This document shows, in pieces, positions 50,981 through 61,099 of a stretch of 64,000 nt of DNA (the first letter of the stretch is position 1; each line of letters starts with the position of its first letter). The stretch is from Spirosoma rigui (GTDB lineage Bacteria; Bacteroidota; Bacteroidia; Cytophagales; Spirosomataceae). The notes beneath the pieces were generated by a model, which worked only from the letters and a program-made list of their open reading frames with translations, made no database searches and was not told the DNA's origin. A program made the position numbers and the translations under genes. The stretch is from contig NZ_CP020105.1 of assembly GCF_002067135.1 (NCBI RefSeq), forward strand, positions 5,022,001-5,086,000. The letters run 5' to 3'.

Positions 50981-52408
50981 TCAGTTCGCCTTCTTTTTCA
51001 CCTCGTCCAACATGGTATCCAGAGCGCTCCGGTTGTAGACAACGCCCCGCAGAACAACCGTATCAATAGCCTGAGTGGCTTCAATATCCTGTAGCGGGTT
51101 TCTGTCCAGCAGTACCAGGTCAGCCTGTTTACCCGCCGATATGCTCCCGTACCGACTCGTCTTGTTGAGAAAGGCGGGGCCGGGAATAATGGCCGACTGT
51201 AAGGCCTGTAGTGGGGTAAGTCCTGCTTTTACGAAATAGCCAAGCTCATGGTGCAGCCCAATGCCCGGGTAGACAAACGAGTTTAGAAACCCGGCATCGG
51301 TGCCCGCCATAATGGTAACCCCGGCCTCCCGCAACAGGGGCAGCAGCGAACTCGTCTTTTCGTACACGGCATGCCGATCGGCAATGGCTTCAGGCCCATC
51401 CTGTGCGGCCCGATTCACCCGCCACGCATACGTATTGCGAAGTCCCTTCCCCAGGTACTGCAGGTAGCTGTCCTTCTGGTGACTTTCTTGGTCCAGATAA
51501 GCCGTAACCCGGCTGATGCTGAGCGTGGGCACGACGACGGTACCGTTTTTAGCCATCCGGCGGTACACCGCCAGCGCAGTCGACTCATCAAAGCTCTGGA
51601 GCAGTATGGGCAATGCGACCCGGTTTGTCATCGTACCCGCGGCTACTTTCCGGGCCACCTCTTTGTCCCGCCTGGAACCCGCTTTGAGCACGTAGGTCAT
51701 GTGCTCAACCGAACCCAGACCCGCCGACGATACCTGGTCCATGGTCAGGGCAAAAGGCACGTGGCCCGACGTTTTTAAACCCCGTTTCCGGGTTTGTTCA
51801 AGTATGTACAGGTACAGGTGGGGCTTGATCGTATTATCGGTGATCTTGATAAAATCGACCTTCATTGCCTGCAATGAATCGAGCATATGGTCGACTTCAG
51901 CCGGGGTGCTCACTTCCAGATCACCAATCCAGCTCGATTTGTAGCCCTCTAGTTTGGGTCCTGATGTAAAAAGCGTAGGACCGACCAGACGGCCTTTTTC
52001 AATATCGTCCCGCCACTGCAAAACGGACGAACTCAGGTCGGCAGCCGCGTCCCGAATACCCGTAATTCCGTGCGCAATGTACAGCGGAAACAGATTCCTG
52101 TTCTCGTCGATGAGCGTATCGCCCCCGCCAAAGTGAACGTGCATATCCCACAGGCCGGGGATGATGAACTTACCCGTAGCGTCGATAACGTTCTTCGCCC
52201 GAATGGTTCGGGCCTGGGGTTCGTCGAACACCCCGACGATCGTATTGCCCCGAATAGCAATCAGCTTTTTGGTAAGTACCTTGCCCGACGGCACGTCAAT
52301 CAGTGATCCCGACTTGATCAGGACATCGACCGATTTTTTCTGCGCCACCGCATTTCCCCCGATAACTGTCAGCAGCAATACGTGAGCCAGTAATCTTCTT
52401 ATCATCAA
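50981..52408 (-). CDS. Secreted amidohydrolase (imidazolonepropionase-like)
   Basis: A 475-residue metal-dependent hydrolase with a signal peptide (about 1-22, ending AVAQ). Metal ligands are visible in DMHVH, a Lys in VDFIKITD, SGHV, EHMT, and Asp in AGTDAG. Family members cleave N-acyl dipeptides or cyclic amides in the periplasm. Two adjacent ATGs at 52408 and 52405 are possible starts. It lies between alaS and murI on one strand. Confidence 0.88.
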   Translation of the reverse strand: MMIRRLLAHVLLLTVIGGNAVAQKKSVDVLIKSGSLIDVPSGKVLTKKLIAIRGNTIVGVFDEPQARTIRAKNVIDATGKFIIPGLWDMHVHFGGGDTLIDENRNLFPLYIAHGITGIRDAAADLSSSVLQWRDDIEKGRLVGPTLFTSGPKLEGYKSSWIGDLEVSTPAEVDHMLDSLQAMKVDFIKITDNTIKPHLYLYILEQTRKRGLKTSGHVPFALTMDQVSSAGLGSVEHMTYVLKAGSRRDKEVARKVAAGTMTNRVALPILLQSFDESTALAVYRRMAKNGTVVVPTLSISRVTAYLDQESHQKDSYLQYLGKGLRNTYAWRVNRAAQDGPEAIADRHAVYEKTSSLLPLLREAGVTIMAGTDAGFLNSFVYPGIGLHHELGYFVKAGLTPLQALQSAIIPGPAFLNKTSRYGSISAGKQADLVLLDRNPLQDIEATQAIDTVVLRGVVYNRSALDTMLDEVKKKAN

Positions 52409-52440
52409 GATAACGTTTTCAATGCGTTATAAACTAACGA

Positions 52441-52466
52441 AAAAGCCGGATGCAGATCCGGCTTTT
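52441..52466 (-). terminator. Terminator after alaS
   Basis: AAAAGCCGGAT at 52441-52451 pairs with ATCCGGCTTTT at 52456-52466 with a 4-base loop, 14 bases beyond the alaS stop. T residues follow on the minus strand. Confidence 0.85.
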
Positions 52467-52479
52467 CGCTCACTTGTAC

Positions 52480-55146
52480 CTATCCCAACAATGCTTTCCC
52501 CTGCGCGAGGGCTGCATCCAGCCCGCTCGATTCGGAACCACCCGCAGTGGCAAAGAATGGCTGACCGCCCCCACCCCCTTTGATGTTCTTGGCCAGTTCT
52601 TTCACAACCTGACCGGCGTTCAAATTCTTTTCCTGAATGAGTGAATCGGGCAGCATCACGGCCAGTTGGGGTTTGCCGTTGATGTCGGCACCCAGCACCA
52701 GCGCGAGGTTGTCGACTTTAGCTTTCAGGTCATAAGCCAGCTGTTTGAGTGCATCAGCACTGGGTATGTCGACCCGCTCTACCAGCACCATATACCCCGG
52801 TCCGCCGTTGTGGTTAACGGGTTGTATCCTGGTCAGCAGCTCGTTTTTCAGCTGCTGTACTTTTTCGTTTTGCAGGGCGTCGACCTGCTTTTGCAGGGCG
52901 CTCCGCTCGTCCATCAGGCTCTGTACGGCCTTAACAATATCCTTGGGCGCTTTCAGCAGTTCTTTCAGCTCGGAGATAACGGCCATCTGCTCGTTCATCA
53001 GCGTTTCGGCACCCGCCGACGTTTTGGCTTCGATCCGCCGGATTCCCGTCGATACCGACCCTTCACCGGTGAATTTGAACAGACCAATATGGCCCGTGGC
53101 CGGTACGTGCGTACCCCCGCAAAGCTCTACCGAGTAGGCCGGATCGAAGGTGATGACCCGCACGAAATCGCCGTATTTCTCGCCGAACAGCGCGGTGGCG
53201 CCCATGTCCTTCGCCTGCGCGATGGGAACGTTCCGCTTTTCGTCCAGCGGAATATCCTGGCGGATTTTTTCGTTGACGATACGCTCGATCTGGGCCAGCT
53301 GCTCGTCCGTTACTTTGCTGAAGTGCGAGAAGTCGAACCGCAGGGCATCGGGACCAACGTACGAGCCTTTCTGCGCAACGTGGGTGCCCAGCACGTCGCG
53401 GAGAGCCGCGTGCAGCAGGTGGGTGGCCGAGTGGTTACTTGACGTGAGCATCCGGCGATCGGCGTCAACGACGGCATGAACCGACGTTGCCGATTCCAGC
53501 GCTTCGTCGAGGTCCTTATCGGCCGCAATCAGGATCGACAGATCGTTTTCTTTCTTCGTGTCGACAATCCGGATCATGCGGGCCTGCTCACCGGTCGTCA
53601 GTACCAGTACCCCGGTATCACCAATCTGTCCACCCGATTCGGCATAGAACGGCGTGTCGGCCAGCACGATCTGGTACTGGGTTCCCTGCTTGTTCTGTAC
53701 TTTCCGGTACTTGACAATCGATGTATCGGATTCGGTCTGGTCGTAGCCCACGAAGCGCGTACTATCCACTTCGTTCACATCGATCCAGTCGCCCGCCGAT
53801 GACGACGCATCTTTACGCGACCGGGCTTTCTGCTCCTGCAGGGCTTTCTGGAAACCAGCCTCATCGATGCTCAGGCCTTTCTCCCGCCCAATCAGGGCGG
53901 TCAGATCGGCCGGGAAGCCGAAGGTATCGTTGAGTTCAAAAACCGTTTCGCCGGGAATAACAGATGTCTGTTTGCCCGACAGGTCGGCAATGATCTGGTC
54001 CAGGCGCCCCAGGCCGGTACCCAGCGTCCGCAGGAAGGACACTTCCTCTTCCCGAATTACCGTGGCTACGAAGTCGCGCTGGGCGTTGAGTTCGGGGAAA
54101 ACGTCGGCAAACTGCAGGGCCAGCGTTGGCACGAGTTTGGTCATAAAGGGCTCGGTCAGGTTCAGGTACGAATACCCGTACCGGATAGCCCGGCGCAGAA
54201 TCCGCCGGATCACGTACCCCGCTTTGGCATTCGACGGTACCAGCCCATCGGCGATGGCAAAGGAGACGGCTCGGATATGGTCGGCAATGACGCGCATCGC
54301 TACGTCGGCCTTGTCCATAGTTCCGCCGTATCTGATACCCGATAGTTCTTCAATCACGCCAATCGTACCCGTAAATACGTCGGTGTCGTAATTTGACTTT
54401 TTGCCCTGGATAGCCATGCACAGGCGCTCAAAACCCATACCCGTATCGACGTGGCGGGCGGGTAGCGGCTCCAGCGAACCATCGGCCTTGCGGTTGAACT
54501 GCATGAATACCAGGTTCCAGATCTCGACTACCTGCGGATGGTCGGCATTGACCAGGTCTTTGCCGGGGGTCTGCGCCACTTCTTCGGGCGAGCGCAGGTC
54601 GACGTGAATTTCGGAACAGGGGCCACAGGGACCCGTATCCCCCATTTCCCAGAAGTTGTCTTTTTTGTTGCCGTAGATGATCCGGTCTTTCCCCACGATA
54701 GGCTCCCAGAGGTCGAACGCTTCCTGATCGAAAGGAACGTTATCCTTCTCGTCGCCCTGGAAAACCGATACGTACAGCCGGTCTTTGGGCAGCTGGTAAA
54801 TTTCCGTCAGCAGTTCCCACGCCCAGGTAATGGCTTCTTTCTTGAAATAATCCCCGAACGACCAGTTGCCGAGCATCTCGAACATGGTGTGGTGATAGGT
54901 ATCGAATCCCACATCTTCGAGGTCGTTGTGCTTACCCGACACCCGGAGGCATTTCTGGGTGTCGGCCACGCGCTTTGACGGCGGGTTTCCGTTGCCCAGA
55001 AAGAAATCTTTGAATTGAGCCATCCCCGAGTTGTTGAACATCAGCGTCGGGTCGTTTTTGGCGACCAGCGGGGCCGAAGCTACAATCAGGTGTTGTTTGG
55101 AGTGGAAGAAATCAAGAAAGTGACGACGTATTTCGTGGGATGTCAT
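52480..55146 (-). CDS. alaS: Alanine--tRNA ligase
   Basis: AlaRS charges tRNA-Ala and edits mischarged Ser/Gly. The 888-residue product begins with the class II core ([20 protein letters not shown]), has the editing domain with [13 protein letters not shown] (His ligands) and [13 protein letters not shown], and ends in the DHHA1-type C-Ala domain. Length and order are normal. A perfect -7 box lies at 55229-55236. Confidence 0.97.
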   Translation of the reverse strand: MTSHEIRRHFLDFFHSKQHLIVASAPLVAKNDPTLMFNNSGMAQFKDFFLGNGNPPSKRVADTQKCLRVSGKHNDLEDVGFDTYHHTMFEMLGNWSFGDYFKKEAITWAWELLTEIYQLPKDRLYVSVFQGDEKDNVPFDQEAFDLWEPIVGKDRIIYGNKKDNFWEMGDTGPCGPCSEIHVDLRSPEEVAQTPGKDLVNADHPQVVEIWNLVFMQFNRKADGSLEPLPARHVDTGMGFERLCMAIQGKKSNYDTDVFTGTIGVIEELSGIRYGGTMDKADVAMRVIADHIRAVSFAIADGLVPSNAKAGYVIRRILRRAIRYGYSYLNLTEPFMTKLVPTLALQFADVFPELNAQRDFVATVIREEEVSFLRTLGTGLGRLDQIIADLSGKQTSVIPGETVFELNDTFGFPADLTALIGREKGLSIDEAGFQKALQEQKARSRKDASSSAGDWIDVNEVDSTRFVGYDQTESDTSIVKYRKVQNKQGTQYQIVLADTPFYAESGGQIGDTGVLVLTTGEQARMIRIVDTKKENDLSILIAADKDLDEALESATSVHAVVDADRRMLTSSNHSATHLLHAALRDVLGTHVAQKGSYVGPDALRFDFSHFSKVTDEQLAQIERIVNEKIRQDIPLDEKRNVPIAQAKDMGATALFGEKYGDFVRVITFDPAYSVELCGGTHVPATGHIGLFKFTGEGSVSTGIRRIEAKTSAGAETLMNEQMAVISELKELLKAPKDIVKAVQSLMDERSALQKQVDALQNEKVQQLKNELLTRIQPVNHNGGPGYMVLVERVDIPSADALKQLAYDLKAKVDNLALVLGADINGKPQLAVMLPDSLIQEKNLNAGQVVKELAKNIKGGGGGQPFFATAGGSESSGLDAALAQGKALLG

Positions 55147-55228
55147 AGCAATCCAATCGTTGACTGATGAACAGCGGGCAACACGCCGTGTTCAGGTCAA
55201 CCGTTAAATAAACAAAACTAGTAGTTGG

Positions 55229-55236
55229 CAAAATTA
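55229..55236 (-). promoter_or_regulatory. -7 box for alaS
   Basis: On the minus strand the sequence reads TAATTTTG, 82 bases before the alaS ATG, so the leader is about 75 bases. It lies only 45 bases from the divergent MerR gene start. Confidence 0.6.
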
Positions 55237-55280
55237 CGCCAAAACTTGCATGTTTACTGCCGTGTCATCAAGTTTGTGAA

Positions 55281-55607
55281 ATGGAGGGTTCAGGTAAGCT
55301 TTATTATGGTATTCAGGAAGTCGCTGCGATGTTCAACATCAACGCTTCCAAGCTGCGCTACTACGAGAAAGAGTTTCCCACGCTACAACCGAAAAAGAAC
55401 CGATCCGGCGATCGGGTCTACACGCAGGCGGATATCGACCACCTGACCGAAATCCTCGAATTGATCAACCAGCGCAAATATACGCTCCCCGGCGCCCGCG
55501 AATACCTGAAAACCCGCGATGCCAACCGGCGCAGCAACGCCCGCATTACGGCGAAGCTCATGGAGCTGAAAGAATTCCTGCAACAGATGCGTAACAGTCT
55601 CGACTGA
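55281..55607 (+). CDS. MerR family transcriptional regulator
   Basis: A 108-residue protein with the MerR DNA-binding head (YYGIQEVAAMFNINASKLRYYEKEF, then a wing with the SGDRVYTQADIDHL pattern) and a short helical tail. There is no ligand-binding C-terminal domain, so the effector is unknown. It is divergent from alaS and could bind the shared 134-base region. It ends 6 bases from the convergent peroxidase gene. Confidence 0.9.
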   Translation: MEGSGKLYYGIQEVAAMFNINASKLRYYEKEFPTLQPKKNRSGDRVYTQADIDHLTEILELINQRKYTLPGAREYLKTRDANRRSNARITAKLMELKEFLQQMRNSLD

Positions 55608-55613
55608 ACGCGC

Positions 55614-57452
55614 TCAGAGGGCTTCCATGAAAGCAATTAAAGCCTGCTTTTCGGACGGAGCCAGATTCAGTTTATCGAAGGGCAGTGTCTGATTCTCCAG
55701 GCCAAACCCGAGCCCGTTCCCGCCCCCTTTGTTGTAGAATTCAACCACCTCATCGAGCGTCCGGTACACGCCATTGTGCATGTACGGTGCCGTTTTCGCT
55801 ACGTTGCGCACCGTCGGTGTTTTAAAGGCGTAGCGATGCGGGTCGCGCCCTGTCATAACGAACTTACCAACGTCGGGGTCAACGGTTTTACCGTCGGCTG
55901 TAGCAGGCGTTCCCAGTACTTCACTTTCTGTTTCCTGATACGCGGGCGGTACGGTGCCATTGAACAGCGGAAAAAAGTGGCAGGTAGCGCACTTCCCTTT
56001 CCCCATGAACAGGTTAAAACCCTGCTTTTCTTCGGCAGTGAGCAACGTCGCCACCTCCCGGCGGTTAGTGGCGCGCAGGTACCGGTCAACGCGTGAGTCA
56101 AGGCTCGTGAGCGACCGGACATAGCTGGCCACGGCATTTTTAAGCGTCTGCTCGGTCACTCCGTCTTTGTACGCATCGGCAAACAGACGCTTGTAGGTAG
56201 TGTGCTGGTTCAGCGCCCGCACGGCTTTTGGCAAAGACCCGTGCATCTCCTGGCTATTCTGAATCACGTCACTGGCCTGGTCTTCCAGGAAAACTACCCG
56301 TGAATCGGCAAACTGAACGGCCTGAAAAGTCGCGTTCAGCAACGTTGGTGCGTTACGGCCGATACGCTTCCCGGTCGCCCCAACGGCTAGACTTTTGTGC
56401 TCACCATCCGTGAAGGCTTTGTCGGGCTGGTGGCAGGTGGCGCAGGTTCGATTGCCGTCACCCGACAGGATGGGGTCATAAAACAGCATCCTACCCAACG
56501 CTACCCGGTCAGGTGTCGACCGCTGCTCATCCAGGTTGACGAAATAATCGGGGTTAAATACCCCGCTATCGGTCAGCGTCCGCGCCGAAGGCGACAGCAG
56601 CCGGCTCTCGGAAAAAACAGGAATGGTCAGCGTTTGCTGCGCGTCCAGCAAAAGGCTACTCAGAACATTAGCGTGGTCGGTGATGAAACCAAGTCGGTCG
56701 AACCGATCAAAATCGGTACTGCGCTGCACGTGATCGATGGCGTTGGCAAACGCCCGGTCTAGCCGGCGGGCGAGGTCGGCATCCTGCCCGGCCAGCCCGT
56801 ATACGTCCAGCGGATACCGAAGACTTTCGAGGGCGCTGGCTACTTCGGACAGAGAATAAACAGCTACGGGCGAGTCGAAACCGGTAATGCCGAGGGTAAT
56901 GATCCGAAACACTTCCAGGCGCATAGCATCGAAGATATGACTGTCTGTCAGCTCGTTACTCTCCGATATTTTCCGCAGTCGGTTTACGTTGGACCGTAGC
57001 ACGGCTGCCGTCTGAACGGCCTCGGCCCGGCTGGCCGGATCGAAGGCCGGAAAGAGTTGCTCTTCCAGCACCTGAAACCCCTCGGGTGCGTTAACCCGCA
57101 GATCATCGTCCACCTCAGGGATGTTGGGACCGTTCAGGGCACGGGTCGTTTCGGGACTATAGTAGGCCGCGATAAATTCAACGCGCTTGTAGGCCAGCCG
57201 TGCCCGCCGGAAAGCGGCCTGCATAGCCGTGTTGGCGGTAGGCACGGCAATAACCCGCTGCAATTCACTGACCGTACTATCCAATACGTCTATGTCCTGC
57301 ATGAACCGCGCTTTTACGGTTTCCGCGGGCGTTGGCCGGGCGCGCATCCAGCCATACAGGCCAACGGCCACGCCGAAACTCAGCAGCATATACAGGAGTG
57401 ACTTCGGCGACGTTCGACGTCGGGACGTAACGGCGCTGGCTACGGGTATCAT
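55614..57452 (-). CDS. Imelysin-like/diheme cytochrome c peroxidase fusion
   Basis: A 612-residue periplasmic protein anchored by a hydrophobic segment at 18-36. Residues about 45-270 are an all-helical region similar to imelysin (M75) proteins: the typical GxHxxExLLF motif is seen as GFQVLEEQLF at 125-134, with His changed to Gln. The C-terminal part (about 300-612) is a diheme peroxidase of the CcpA/MauG group, with heme sites CATCH at 337-341 and 488-492 and a likely distal Met in YMHNG. It is a natural client of the Ccm system. The fusion and the lost His are notable. An iron-linked role is inference. Confidence 0.82.
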   Translation of the reverse strand: MIPVASAVTSRRRTSPKSLLYMLLSFGVAVGLYGWMRARPTPAETVKARFMQDIDVLDSTVSELQRVIAVPTANTAMQAAFRRARLAYKRVEFIAAYYSPETTRALNGPNIPEVDDDLRVNAPEGFQVLEEQLFPAFDPASRAEAVQTAAVLRSNVNRLRKISESNELTDSHIFDAMRLEVFRIITLGITGFDSPVAVYSLSEVASALESLRYPLDVYGLAGQDADLARRLDRAFANAIDHVQRSTDFDRFDRLGFITDHANVLSSLLLDAQQTLTIPVFSESRLLSPSARTLTDSGVFNPDYFVNLDEQRSTPDRVALGRMLFYDPILSGDGNRTCATCHQPDKAFTDGEHKSLAVGATGKRIGRNAPTLLNATFQAVQFADSRVVFLEDQASDVIQNSQEMHGSLPKAVRALNQHTTYKRLFADAYKDGVTEQTLKNAVASYVRSLTSLDSRVDRYLRATNRREVATLLTAEEKQGFNLFMGKGKCATCHFFPLFNGTVPPAYQETESEVLGTPATADGKTVDPDVGKFVMTGRDPHRYAFKTPTVRNVAKTAPYMHNGVYRTLDEVVEFYNKGGGNGLGFGLENQTLPFDKLNLAPSEKQALIAFMEAL

Positions 57453-57484
57453 AACGGGAAGGGCAGAATGGAACGATGTAAAAA

Positions 57485-57512
57485 GCCTGACCGGAACGGT
57501 ATCCGGTCAGGC
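57485..57512 (-). terminator. Terminator-like hairpin between PhoX-like and peroxidase genes
   Basis: GCCTGACCGGA at 57485-57495 pairs perfectly with 57502-57512 (6-base loop). On the minus strand it is followed by TTTTT. It lies 22 bases beyond the PhoX-like stop, so the two neighbours may not be one full operon. Confidence 0.8.
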
Positions 57513-57534
57513 GAGTGCACGCGTGATAAAGGAA

Positions 57535-59013
57535 CTAGCGGGGCAATCCTTCGATCAGAATAAGCTGGCTAGCCTGATTTTCGGCTTTGCGCACCGAACC
57601 GCCATCCACACCTTTGTATTTGTCATCACGCCAGGTGTGGGCCTGAATACCCAGCATGAACGTATTTGGTTTACCCGTCACGTCCGATACGTCGATCATG
57701 CCGCTGCTCTCCCATGAGCCCAGCTTCGAGGTACCCCCTACGTTGTACTTGGCCGCATCTGCTTCCGTCCGGCGGTGATCCAGTTCCAGAATGGGCGTCA
57801 GTTGCTTCGTATTGATATTGTACTGGTATACATACCCATCATGTTTCTCGTCGCCGTACTCGTTCGGATCTTCCATGATGTAGATATAGTTCGTGGTCAC
57901 GCAGACGTTATCGGGGTCCTGGAACGTTTTGGCGATACCGTTACGATCGTCGCCGTTCAGCAACACCTCCAGTTTGCCTTTGGTCGGGTCAGCGGCATCC
58001 ATCGTCAGGCGATAGATCCGGCCGTATTTGGAACGCGAGTAGTCGGCGTTGGTACCCGTATTGTTTTGGCCTGTTACGGCGAAGATTACTTCGCGGCCGT
58101 TAGCGGCACTGCCTTTGCGGTAATCGACGTCTTCGACACGCCCGAATTTCATGGCTTTCAACTCATTGACTTTGGCGTTGATCTGCGCGCCGGTCAACGT
58201 CTTGTGGTTCTCGATTTTGGCGAACTCCACCGAATAGCTCGTACCCGGCTGCATGTCCATTTCGCGCTGGTTGCCATCGGCGAGTTTCAGCATATAAAGC
58301 GACCCGTTGTCCAGATCGCCTACCGTGTTGGACAAGTATAAAGCCAGCTGACCACCATTGGCCCCCGAATCATCATCGCCAATCAAAATGGCTGTTTTGC
58401 CGGGGTAGGCTGTTTTTGGCAGGGGCACGGCGTTCTCGGCGCTCCAGCGACCCAGACCGGCTACTTCGCGGCTAATACCTGCCTGCTGTGCATCGGCATC
58501 TACTTTCAGGGCGTGCGTCCGCGACTCTTCGCCACTTTCTCCGCTGGTCAGAAACAGGGGGCCAAACCCATGTTCGAGGGGTGTTACGAGCGTGCCCGAA
58601 CATAGCCGCCAGGTGCCCCCGTCCGAATTCAGGACGTACTCTCCTTTGACCGGCTTGAACGATTTGTCGAGCGTAATACGGGCTACCGAGAAGTTATCTT
58701 CGTTGTTGACCAGAATCGAGTAGGTACCGTTAGGGTTCTGGAAAACGCCGGCTCCGTCGGCCGATCCGCCGAATACGAAATTGGGCGACTGTTCCAGTTT
58801 GTCGTCGCTGCTCAGGAGCGAGTAGAGCTTGACCCCATCGGCACTCACCCGACCACCGGCCGCACCGGGGAGCAGCTTGGCGAGTACGGGCGTTACCGAC
58901 CGGTTCTGGGTGGTGATGGCCGGACTATCCGGAGCGCGATGATCGTCGCAGCTAACCGCTAAAAACAGCGACAGCAGGGCTGCGGAAGACAGTAAAAGTT
59001 TGTTCGTAACCAT
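57535..59013 (-). CDS. PhoX-like (DUF839) lipoprotein
   Basis: A 492-residue exported protein with a lipoprotein signal ending in SC (Cys22). The propeller pattern and NNEDNFSVARITL, CSGTLVTPLEHGFGPLFLTSGE resemble the PhoX alkaline phosphatase family (DUF839), which uses Fe3+ and Ca2+. Not all PhoX ligands can be verified, so the activity is uncertain. ATG 59013 is chosen because the -7 box at 59053 overlaps an upstream candidate. It precedes the peroxidase gene on the same strand. Confidence 0.8.
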   Translation of the reverse strand: MVTNKLLLSSAALLSLFLAVSCDDHRAPDSPAITTQNRSVTPVLAKLLPGAAGGRVSADGVKLYSLLSSDDKLEQSPNFVFGGSADGAGVFQNPNGTYSILVNNEDNFSVARITLDKSFKPVKGEYVLNSDGGTWRLCSGTLVTPLEHGFGPLFLTSGESGEESRTHALKVDADAQQAGISREVAGLGRWSAENAVPLPKTAYPGKTAILIGDDDSGANGGQLALYLSNTVGDLDNGSLYMLKLADGNQREMDMQPGTSYSVEFAKIENHKTLTGAQINAKVNELKAMKFGRVEDVDYRKGSAANGREVIFAVTGQNNTGTNADYSRSKYGRIYRLTMDAADPTKGKLEVLLNGDDRNGIAKTFQDPDNVCVTTNYIYIMEDPNEYGDEKHDGYVYQYNINTKQLTPILELDHRRTEADAAKYNVGGTSKLGSWESSGMIDVSDVTGKPNTFMLGIQAHTWRDDKYKGVDGGSVRKAENQASQLILIEGLPR

Positions 59014-59052
59014 TCGGGAATACGTTGTGTAGACTGTGCAATAAGGACTCCA

Positions 59053-59060
59053 CAAAACTA
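59053..59060 (-). promoter_or_regulatory. -7 box for the PhoX-like gene
   Basis: On the minus strand the sequence reads TAGTTTTG, perfect TAnnTTTG, 39 bases before the ATG at 59013. Confidence 0.65.
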
Positions 59061-59229
59061 CCCCCGGCCTTTTACCTGAATGTGTCCTTCCTGTTACCTC
59101 TCTACGAACATGTCCGGTGTTCTGGTAACGATCCCTTCATCTACCCCCCTCTTGTCAACACTTGACACCCATTCCGTTGCTTTATCGAGAAAAATGTGGA
59201 TTTTTAGTGCTGCTTTTACCCACCATTCC

Positions 59230-60354
59230 GTGACCGACCATCAATATCAGATCGCCCTTACGCTCGTCCCCGGCGTAGGGAATATTCTTATCCGGCAGCT
59301 CATCAGTTACTGCGGGTCTGCCGAGAACGTCTTCAAATCGCCCATGGCCCGGCTGTTAAAAGTTCCCGGCATTGGCGGGATAACAGCCCGCTCCATCCTT
59401 AAACACGACGCACTGACTGAGGCAGAACGGGTAAGTCAGCGGCTTGAGAAGCTAGGAGCCAGGGCGTTATTCTACACGGACAAGGCGTTTCCCAATCGGC
59501 TCAAATCTCTGTATGATGCGCCAGTCCTGCTGTATTCTATGGGCTCCGCTGACCTCAACGCCACCCGAACAATCGGGCTGGTGGGTACCCGCCAGGCTAC
59601 CGACTACGGAAGGCGAATCACTGCCGACATTATTGAGGCTCTGGTGCCCTATGATGTTCTTATCATAAGTGGGCTCGCCTATGGCATCGATATTGCCGCG
59701 CACCGCGCCAGTCTGGCCAACCATCTGCCTACGCTTGGCGTGATGGCCAGCGGTCTGGATGTCATTTATCCAACTATTCACCAGAAAACGGCCCGCGATA
59801 TGTGTGTCCAAGGCGGGCTCCTCACCGAAAGCCAGCCCGGTACCAAGCCCGACGCGCATCTGTTCCCGGCCCGAAACCGAATTATTGCCGGCCTGAGCGA
59901 CGCCGTCGTAGTAGTAGAAGCGGCCGCCAAGGGGGGCGCGCTCATTACGGCCGAATATGCCAACAACTACCACCGCGACGTGTTTGCCGTGCCGGGTCAG
60001 CTGAACCAGACGTTTTCGGCGGGTTGCAACAAACTCATTCGGGAAAACAAGGCTCAGATTTATACCAGCCCCCGCGATCTGATCGAAGCCCTGAACTGGG
60101 ACCAGCCCCCCGCCAATCTACAGGCTGGTCGGTTATCACATAAGAACCAGCCTCCTCCGCTACCGGTCGACGTTACGGACGAAGAAAGTCAGGTACTCGC
60201 GCTGCTGCGACAGGCAACGACCCTGCACATCGACGAACTGAGCTGGCAGTCGCAGATACCCATGGGCCGACTCGCGTCGTTGCTGCTCAGTCTGGAGTTT
60301 CGGGGGTTTGTGCGGTCAATGCCGGGGAAGAAGTATGCGGTTCAATATACATAG
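59230..60354 (+). CDS. dprA: DNA processing protein DprA
   Basis: DprA protects incoming single-stranded DNA and loads RecA in transformation. The 374-residue product has a SAM-like N-terminal part (YQIALTLVPGVG, VPGIGGITARSILKHD), the Rossmann-like core (GLVGTRQATDYGRR, SGLAYGIDIAAHRASL, FPARNRIIAGLSDAVVVVEA, KGGALITAEYA) and a winged-helix end. The GTG at 59230 gives the usual start; ATG 59194 is an alternative. The 3' end overlaps the convergent eutC by 68 bases. Confidence 0.93.
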   Translation: MTDHQYQIALTLVPGVGNILIRQLISYCGSAENVFKSPMARLLKVPGIGGITARSILKHDALTEAERVSQRLEKLGARALFYTDKAFPNRLKSLYDAPVLLYSMGSADLNATRTIGLVGTRQATDYGRRITADIIEALVPYDVLIISGLAYGIDIAAHRASLANHLPTLGVMASGLDVIYPTIHQKTARDMCVQGGLLTESQPGTKPDAHLFPARNRIIAGLSDAVVVVEAAAKGGALITAEYANNYHRDVFAVPGQLNQTFSAGCNKLIRENKAQIYTSPRDLIEALNWDQPPANLQAGRLSHKNQPPPLPVDVTDEESQVLALLRQATTLHIDELSWQSQIPMGRLASLLLSLEFRGFVRSMPGKKYAVQYT

Positions 60355-61099
60355 GCATTTCATCCTTGAGCAGCACACCCGACAGCTGCCGGCGTTTCAT
60401 TTCGCCCAGCAGGTACATAATCTTCTGAACGGCAAATGCATGGGCTAACCCTTCGGGACGGATATTGGAAACGCAGTTACGCGACTCGTCGGTGAGGCCC
60501 GGTCGAGGGCGATAGGTCAGGTAGGCCCCCATACTATCGGGCGAGGACAGCCCCGGCCGTTCGCCAATGAGCACGACCAGCAACTCCGCCTGCAGGCAAC
60601 CGGCAATCTCGTCGCCAATGGCAACCCGCCCCTGCTCGACTACACAGATGGGAGCCACCGACCAGTCCAGCGCCCGCGCCTGCTTGATCAGACCCGAAGC
60701 CACCGGTACGGCATAGCGATTAACGGCCAGCGCCGACAGGCCATCGGCAACAACGATGCTTAACGTAACTGCGGGGTAGTTAGCCTGCCCGGGAACGCAC
60801 AGGTCCTGAAGCGTCCGTTTTGATGACAAACTCAATCGCCGGCCCAGATCAGGTCGTTGTAAATACGTTGGTCGGTCAGTCGCCTGACTGGTTATGTGTT
60901 GCGGAGCGGGATGTAACTGGTGTAGTTCGCCAAGGAGCCGCTCACTATCAAGCGCAGAGTGAACAGCATCACGCGCCCGGGCATGATCGAGTTGAAAAGC
61001 CAGCAAGGCGAAAGTAGTCAGACTATGGCCCGTACGCCCCTGCGCGATGCGGGCGGCCGTGTGTGTTTTGAGAAAATTCCAGGGATCAGCGTTGTCCAT
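60287..61099 (-). CDS. eutC: Ethanolamine ammonia-lyase small subunit
   Basis: EutC is the light chain of the adenosylcobalamin enzyme that cleaves ethanolamine into acetaldehyde and ammonia. The 270-residue product has ARIAQGRTGHSLTT, DHARARDAVHSALD, DRPTYLQRPDLGRRLS, IVVADGLSALA and IGERPGLSSPDSMGAYLTY, all conserved. eutB, its obligate partner, is not next to it on either side in this window. The C-terminal 22 codons overlap the end of dprA on the opposite strand. It may pair with a distant eutB, or be a relic. Confidence 0.9.
   Translation of the reverse strand: MDNADPWNFLKTHTAARIAQGRTGHSLTTFALLAFQLDHARARDAVHSALDSERLLGELHQLHPAPQHITSQATDRPTYLQRPDLGRRLSLSSKRTLQDLCVPGQANYPAVTLSIVVADGLSALAVNRYAVPVASGLIKQARALDWSVAPICVVEQGRVAIGDEIAGCLQAELLVVLIGERPGLSSPDSMGAYLTYRPRPGLTDESRNCVSNIRPEGLAHAFAVQKIMYLLGEMKRRQLSGVLLKDEMPMYIEPHTSSPALTAQTPETPD

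Noticed and set aside
52666..53442. 258-codon plus-strand frame across alaS
   Set aside because: Antisense of a certain alaS gene, with no independent motif.
55225..55446. Open frame overlapping the MerR gene in another frame
   Set aside because: The MerR frame is clearly conserved, and this one has no pattern.
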